A DNA stretch of 64,000 nt from Chania multitudinisentens RB-25 (lineage in GTDB: Bacteria; Pseudomonadota; Gammaproteobacteria; Enterobacterales; Enterobacteriaceae), in NCBI RefSeq assembly GCF_000520015.2, contig NZ_CP007044.2, forward strand, positions 4,526,001 through 4,590,000, written 5' to 3'. This document shows positions 59,698-64,000 of this stretch, in pieces (the first letter of the stretch is position 1; the number at the start of each line of letters is the position of its first letter). The notes beneath the pieces are model-generated. The model worked only from the letters and a program-made list of their open reading frames with translations, was not told the origin of the DNA and did not search any database. The position numbers were made by a program, and so were the translations under genes.

Positions 59698-60039
59698 ATG
59701 GCATACATCCCAAAAAACTACGCGAAGCTGGAAGTCGGTTACCGCGAAAAAGCACTGAAAATCTTCCCGTGGGTCTGTGGCCGTTGCTCACGGGAGTTTG
59801 TCTACTCCAACCTGCGTGAATTGACGGTGCACCATATCGATCACGATCACAGCAATAACCCGGAAGACGGCAGCAACTGGGAAATGTTGTGCCTGTATTG
59901 CCACGATCACGAACACTCCAAGTACACCGAAGCCGATCAATATGGTTCAACGGTGATCGCCGGGGAAGACGCACAGAAAGACATTGGCGTAGCCACCCAT
60001 AACCCGTTCGCCAATCTGAAAGCAATGATGAAAAAGTAG
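59698..60039 (+). CDS. yajD: HNH nuclease family protein YajD
   Basis: A 113-aa HNH protein almost identical in pattern to E. coli YajD. Zinc cysteines lie in WVCGRCSREF and LCLYCHDHEHS. The HNH motif has LTVHHIDHDHSNNPEDGSNW. A DNA-binding or nuclease activity is expected from the fold, but no role is established. Preceded by GGCAGGCACC with a usable ribosome binding site. Single gene. Confidence 0.92.
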   Translation: MAYIPKNYAKLEVGYREKALKIFPWVCGRCSREFVYSNLRELTVHHIDHDHSNNPEDGSNWEMLCLYCHDHEHSKYTEADQYGSTVIAGEDAQKDIGVATHNPFANLKAMMKK

Positions 60040-60083
60040 CGCTTCCCCCCCAAAAACTCCAGACCAGGATAAGGGGTAACATC

Positions 60084-60482
60084 ATGAAAATAAAAGAATA
60101 TCATGGTGGGTGCCTGTGCGGGCACATTCGCTTTGTCGCACATGGGGAAGCCCACCACCCCCACACCTGTTCATGTACCCTGTGCCAACGGCACTCTGGT
60201 TCACTGACGCTGTGCTGGGTTGAATTCCCTAAAGACCAGGTTCAGTGGACAGGGCCGGGCGGAACTCCCTCTCTTTATCGCTCGTCAGCAGCCTCTTGCA
60301 GAGCATTTTGCTCAATTTGTGGCAGCACCCTCGGTGCCATCGACGACGCACCAACCCTGGGGCTTTTGCTGGGCGCCTTCGACAAGAAAAACCAGAAAAG
60401 CATGGTTCCAGAGTTTCATTCGTTCCGGGCTTCGCGCCCACGGTGGTGGAAAATAGCCATTGCCAACGGCTCGAAGGAGTAA
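60084..60482 (+). CDS. GFA-family (glutathione-dependent formaldehyde-activating-like) protein
   Basis: A 132-aa zinc protein of the GFA/CENP-V fold. Zinc cysteines are visible in GGCLCGHIRF, CSCTLCQRHSG and AFCSICGSTLG. The family was named after formaldehyde activation, but most members have unproven roles. It has its own start behind AGGATAAGGGG and is convergent with the transporter operon. Confidence 0.87.
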   Translation: MKIKEYHGGCLCGHIRFVAHGEAHHPHTCSCTLCQRHSGSLTLCWVEFPKDQVQWTGPGGTPSLYRSSAASCRAFCSICGSTLGAIDDAPTLGLLLGAFDKKNQKSMVPEFHSFRASRPRWWKIAIANGSKE

Positions 60483-60501
60483 ATGCCCTGCTCCCACTTT
60501 T

Positions 60502-61275
60502 TCACGATCGTTCGCCCATTAACCCTCCAGCCGATATTTCGGTAGCCGGAATAGCCAGCAAACCTGAACGCTGCAAAATCCGCTGCCCTTGCTCAGCGAG
60601 AATAAACTTCATCAGGCTCTGTGCCGCTGGGCTGGCATTATTCAGCAAACACAATCCATACGTTGCTTCGATATCAAGTTCCGCAGGCAGCCTCCGCACG
60701 GTTACCTGCGGATAAACGGACAACGCATCGGCATAGCTGGCATAGCCCAGAAAAATATCTGCCTGATGTTGTTCAATGACATATTCCGCTGCCAACCTAC
60801 CCGCGGGGATCGGCGCAGTCTGCGCTCCCCCAACCAGTATCAATGCCCTGCGACTCAGCGCACTTCCCTGCCCCGGCAACAGCCGTTCCAGGCGTTCGAA
60901 CACCTGAAGTGCATAATCCCCGGAAGGATCAGCAAGCGGCGTTGAAATCCCCACCCGCCATTGTGGATCACACAACAACGTCAGCACATCGGGGGCCGTC
61001 AGCGCTGGCACATTACGCACCGTGGCACATAACCGGTTGCGGGCAAATGGTTGAACGAAACACGCTAACCCGCATTCAACCAAACGTTGCGGGTGCTCAA
61101 GGTTTGCCGAAGCGAACAACTGGGGCTGTTCCCCCTGTTCAATACGCTCGCGCAATAAGCCTGCCGGGCCAAAAGTGGCTTCGGCCTGATGGCCGGTTTC
61201 CTGCTCAAACGCCGCTAATAAGGGGGTGAATGCCAACCGCAGGCTACCTGCGGCAAAAATAACCAGCTTATCCAC
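60502..61275 (-). CDS. ModA-like oxyanion-binding protein lacking a signal peptide
   Basis: A 257-aa protein with the ModA molybdate/tungstate-binding fold: KLVIFAAGSLRLAFTPLLAA at the start, then GPAGLLRERIEQGEQPQLFASAN and RNRLCATVR, and SGDYALQVFERLE. ModA ligand serines (AAGSL, GPAG) are in place. The start is the GTG at 61275 with GGGAG upstream, overlapping the ATPase stop by 8 bp. The protein begins directly at the first strand, so no signal peptide exists and it would stay cytoplasmic unless another start is used. Coupled to a BtuCD-type transporter, it supports molybdate/tungstate as its ligand. Confidence 0.8.
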   Translation of the reverse strand: MDKLVIFAAGSLRLAFTPLLAAFEQETGHQAEATFGPAGLLRERIEQGEQPQLFASANLEHPQRLVECGLACFVQPFARNRLCATVRNVPALTAPDVLTLLCDPQWRVGISTPLADPSGDYALQVFERLERLLPGQGSALSRRALILVGGAQTAPIPAGRLAAEYVIEQHQADIFLGYASYADALSVYPQVTVRRLPAELDIEATYGLCLLNNASPAAQSLMKFILAEQGQRILQRSGLLAIPATEISAGGLMGERS

Positions 61276-62047
61276 GGTTATGCTCCCGTTGGCTTCGATA
61301 AAGTGGCACCAATGTTTCCCGCTGGTTTCCAGCAAAAGGCACGGAGATCCGTTCAATCGGCAGATGGAACAGCGGTGATAAATTTTCCGCCGTCAAAATT
61401 TCGTGGCAACTCCCCAATTGATGCCGCCCTTCGGCACCCAATAACAAGGCGCTATCGGCTACGGCATAAGCATGATTGGGCTGATGGGTAGAAAAAATCA
61501 CCGCCATTTGCCGCTCATGCGCCAGTTGGTCGATCATCGTCAACACGCGATCCTGGTGGTGTAAATCCAGTGCCGACGTGGGCTCATCAAGAATCAACAC
61601 CTCACAGGCCATCGACAGCGCCCGGGCAATCAGCACCAGTTGGCGCTGCCCACCGGAAAGGCGGCCAAACTCCCATTCGGCAAACTCCAGCATCTGCAAC
61701 GCATACAGCGCTTCTTTCGCCAGCCGGTGATCGTTAGCCGAAGGTGAACGGAATAGCCCGATATGCCGTGCCCGCCCCATCAAAACGATATCTATCACCT
61801 TATAGGCAAAGGGTGGTGTGAAATATTGCGGTACAAATCCCATGCCGCAACGCTGCGTCATTTGCCCTTGCTGCAAGGGTAATATTCCCAGCAACAGTTG
61901 CATCAACGTGCTTTTGCCGCAGCCATTGGGGCCAAGCACCGCCAGCACCTCGCCACGCCGTAGCTGCACATCAAGCTGGTGGAATAACCTGGGCTGCCCC
62001 GGCCACGCAAAGCTCAGGCCGTTCACCTGTAACAGCGTTTCAGCCAT
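61268..62047 (-). CDS. BtuD/FecE-type ABC transporter ATPase, MolC-like
   Basis: A 259-aa ATPase. Walker A GPNGCGKST, Q-loop in GFVPQYFTPPFAYKV, signature LSGGQRQL, Walker B VLILDEPTSALDL, switch His in VIFSTHQPNHA. FVPQYFTPPFAYKVIDIVLM and the following MGRARHI are close to Haemophilus MolC, a type II molybdate/tungstate importer. The ATG at 62047 has GAGG upstream and overlaps the permease end by 8 bp. Confidence 0.83.
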   Translation of the reverse strand: MAETLLQVNGLSFAWPGQPRLFHQLDVQLRRGEVLAVLGPNGCGKSTLMQLLLGILPLQQGQMTQRCGMGFVPQYFTPPFAYKVIDIVLMGRARHIGLFRSPSANDHRLAKEALYALQMLEFAEWEFGRLSGGQRQLVLIARALSMACEVLILDEPTSALDLHHQDRVLTMIDQLAHERQMAVIFSTHQPNHAYAVADSALLLGAEGRHQLGSCHEILTAENLSPLFHLPIERISVPFAGNQRETLVPLYRSQREHNRG

Positions 62048-63038
62048 GCCAGCCTCGCACCTGCGCCCGACGCAGCAACAGGGCAAACAATGGCGCACCG
62101 ATCAGCGCAGTGAGAATGCCTAACGGAATTTCACTGCTGCTCAAGGTGCGTGCCAGATCGTCGATCAACAACATATACAGCGCACCAAGACACATTGAGG
62201 CGGGCAACAGCCGCCGATGATCCGGCCCAACCAGCAAACGCGCAAGATGCGGGATCAACAAACCAACCCAGCCAATACTGCCGCTGACCGCCACCTGCGC
62301 AGCGACAATCATCGCGCATAGCGTCAGAATCAGCCAACGGGTACGCTCAACGTTAATGCCAAGTGCGGCAGCATCTTCATCCCCGAGTGAAAGCAGGTTA
62401 ATACGCCAGCGCAACGCTAATAGCATGCCACCGGCCAACAATAACGGAAGAAACAGCATCAGCAGCTTGTGGCTATCCGCCGTCGCAAAGCTGCCGAGCA
62501 GCCAGAACACGATACTGGGCAACTTTTCTTCAGTATCAGCAAGGTATTGCAGCAGGCTGACACAGGCCGCAAAAAAACCGCTGAGGATCACCCCCGCTAA
62601 CACCAGAGAAAGAATGTTACGCCGGGCAATAGCGCTGGTGATGGCAAAAACCAGCAACAGTGCCGCCATACCAAACACAAAAGCAGAGAGCAGCAATACC
62701 AGTACCGGTAATCCAAGCAGAATGGCCAATGTGCCACCGAATGCCGCGCCAGAAGAAACCCCAATGATATGCGGGTCCACCAGCGGATTACGGAATACCC
62801 CTTGCAACGCGGCGCCACACAGTGCCAAAGCCGCTCCCGCCCCCAGCGCCAGCAGTATCCGTGGCACACGCACGCCGAGAATAACCTGCCGCTCTATCGC
62901 ATTAATGTCTGCCTGCTGGCCAATCACCGGCTCCAGTAAAATCATCAGACTGTGGCTGGCAGGGACGGTATAGCGACCAATGCCCAATGAAAGCAGTGCG
63001 CAAAAAACCGTCAGTAACAGTAATACTCCCAGCCTCAT
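62040..63038 (-). CDS. FecCD/BtuC-type ABC transporter permease, MolB-like
   Basis: A 332-aa permease with about ten helices of the FecCD family: RVPRILLALGAGAALALCGAAL followed by QGVFRNPLVDPHIIGVSSGAAFG (the typical first signature), SIVFWLLGSFATA and VSGSIGWVGLLIPHLARLLVGPDHR. Such type II importers take up siderophores, heme, vitamin B12 or molybdate. The neighbouring ModA-like and MolC-like genes favour an oxyanion. Overlaps its binding protein by 4 bp. Confidence 0.87.
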   Translation of the reverse strand: MRLGVLLLLTVFCALLSLGIGRYTVPASHSLMILLEPVIGQQADINAIERQVILGVRVPRILLALGAGAALALCGAALQGVFRNPLVDPHIIGVSSGAAFGGTLAILLGLPVLVLLLSAFVFGMAALLLVFAITSAIARRNILSLVLAGVILSGFFAACVSLLQYLADTEEKLPSIVFWLLGSFATADSHKLLMLFLPLLLAGGMLLALRWRINLLSLGDEDAAALGINVERTRWLILTLCAMIVAAQVAVSGSIGWVGLLIPHLARLLVGPDHRRLLPASMCLGALYMLLIDDLARTLSSSEIPLGILTALIGAPLFALLLRRAQVRGWHG

Positions 63039-64000
63039 TGCTCACTCTGGCAACAGGTGGCGCGATAATAGCGCTTATAGTAGTCATCAACCCGCTGTTG
63101 CAGATCGATGTCGCTAAAGCGCTGCGGATACAGCGTTTTCGCCATCCATAATTCCCCCAAAGCCAAGGCTTCTGGCATCGGGTAACCCCAGGCTTTGGCA
63201 TATTCCGGCATCAGATACACACGCTGATGTTTCACCGCATCAATCGCCTGCCATTGTGGTGAATTGAGGATCTGTTGTACCACCTCGGGGTAACGTTCCT
63301 GTACAAAAATCACGGACGGGTTCCATTTCAATACATCTTCGATCGAGACTTGCTTAAAGCCCTGGATCTCTTTTGCCGCCACGTTAACGGCACCGGCATG
63401 CTGCATCATCAAGCCGGTATATTTACCGGCGCCGTAAGTGGTGAGATCCGGGTTCGCCATATATACCCGCACTCGCTGATCCTGTGGAATATCCCGCAGG
63501 CGCTCGTCCACCAACGCACGCTGCTGGAAAACCTCTGTCACCATGGCTTCAGCCTGCGCCTCACGCCCCATCACCGCACCAATCAAGCGGATACCGTCCT
63601 GTAAACCAAGGTTATATGCCTGATCTTCGTCTTGCAGAACCGGATTGATTTTCCCGGCTTGATCGGCCGGTTCACGGCGCAGGGAAACTGCCACCACTGG
63701 AAGACCTGCCCGTTCAATCTGTGCGATCATTTCCTGTGGTGCATAATTGGCAACAAATACCACCTGGGGATGCAGGCTCAGCAGGCTTTCAATATTCACC
63801 GCCGTGAGATCGCCCGGCATCGGCATGGTGGCCAGGCTGGGTGCCAAGCGCAGATAATTAGGCCCCAACTGTTTTTGCCAACTGCTGAGTACCCCAACCA
63901 CCTGATTCATGGCATCCAACTGCACCAACAGATTCAGCGTCTGATGCTGTAACACCACGGCGCGGGTGATCTGGTCTGGCAGCGTCACCTGGCGGTTAAG
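63035..64000 (-). CDS. FecB/BtuF-type substrate-binding protein, MolA-like, partial
   Basis: The C-terminal 321 codons of a cluster A periplasmic binding protein; the start and signal peptide lie beyond the right edge. Visible: RQVTLPDQITRAVVLQHQTL, NIESLLSLHPQVVFVANYAP, YGAGKYTGLMMQHAGAVNVA, and WNPSVIFVQERYPEVVQQIL, the standard order for FecB/BtuF-type proteins. In MolA this group binds molybdate or tungstate. Open in frame to base 64000; a GTG at 63988 is internal and not the start. Confidence 0.85.
   Translation of the reverse strand, partial: LNRQVTLPDQITRAVVLQHQTLNLLVQLDAMNQVVGVLSSWQKQLGPNYLRLAPSLATMPMPGDLTAVNIESLLSLHPQVVFVANYAPQEMIAQIERAGLPVVAVSLRREPADQAGKINPVLQDEDQAYNLGLQDGIRLIGAVMGREAQAEAMVTEVFQQRALVDERLRDIPQDQRVRVYMANPDLTTYGAGKYTGLMMQHAGAVNVAAKEIQGFKQVSIEDVLKWNPSVIFVQERYPEVVQQILNSPQWQAIDAVKHQRVYLMPEYAKAWGYPMPEALALGELWMAKTLYPQRFSDIDLQQRVDDYYKRYYRATCCQSEQ

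Noticed and set aside
60245..60715. 156-codon plus-strand frame overlapping the GFA and ModA-like genes
   Set aside because: Out of frame with the GFA gene and antisense to the ModA-like gene; both real genes have clear family motifs.
1..64000. CRISPR arrays, tRNA or rRNA genes, prophage and intact insertion sequences
   Set aside because: I saw no regularly spaced repeats, no tRNA-like or rRNA stretches, and no transposase, integrase or phage structural proteins among the reading frames.

Overview
The window looks like chromosomal DNA of a gamma-proteobacterium of the order Enterobacterales, most likely Serratia or a close relative in Yersiniaceae. Many proteins match E. coli genes closely (DinG, YehZYXW, YjiR/YjiS, SseA, YehS, LgoD/LgoR/LgoT, UxaB, EamA, YajD), but the gene order is not that of E. 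coli. I read no rRNA, tRNA, CRISPR array, phage genes or intact insertion sequence. The genus is inferred from general familiarity, not from a search.

Layout. 0-6.6 kb: the 5' end of dinG, a PhoE-like porin behind a possible pho box, an AzlCD branched-chain amino acid exporter pair, an MFS exporter divergent from a cysteine-rich SufR-like regulator, and yedA. 6.6-12.3 kb: a minus-strand run in which a fatty acid desaturase leads into the yehZYXW osmoprotectant ABC transporter and ends in an orphan PhnD-like binding protein. 12.4-20.6 kb: assorted single genes (Gfo/Idh/MocA oxidoreductase, yjiS/yjiR, DUF523, Nudix, sseA, LysR/DUF4865, GNAT, a cation efflux protein). 20.9-25.9 kb: a sugar operon (DeoC-like aldolase, FGGY kinase, FucP-like permease, VOC protein, DeoR-type regulator) behind clustered operator-like repeats. 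26.9-35.9 kb: a chaperone-usher fimbrial operon with three chaperones and two tandem tip adhesins plus the relic of a third. 35.9-39.6 kb: a phosphonate-type ABC transporter (phnC, phnD and two phnE). 39.7-44.9 kb: an L-galactonate locus (lgoT, lgoD, lgoR) that includes its own uxaB.

44.9-49.3 kb holds a decayed cysteine hydrolase, a near-perfect 59-bp palindrome, a suppressor-of-fused domain protein, an SLC13 permease and a RIO kinase. 49.5-56.2 kb is the most unusual region: eight AT-rich, tightly packed genes divergent from an Lrp/AsnC regulator. They encode a Dabb protein, a DUF2000 protein, a PaaK-like adenylating ligase, a branched-chain-type aminotransferase, a BacA-like prephenate decarboxylase, an AhpD-like protein, an ornithine cyclodeaminase family dehydrogenase and a LysE exporter. 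Together they read as a small biosynthetic cluster making and exporting an amino-acid-like product derived from prephenate. It contains no NRPS or PKS module.

56.3-64 kb: eamA, an MFS exporter next to a LysR regulator, yajD, a GFA-family protein, and a minus-strand BtuCD-type transporter resembling molybdate/tungstate MolBCA. A leaderless ModA-like protein is translationally coupled to its ATPase. The last gene runs off the right edge.
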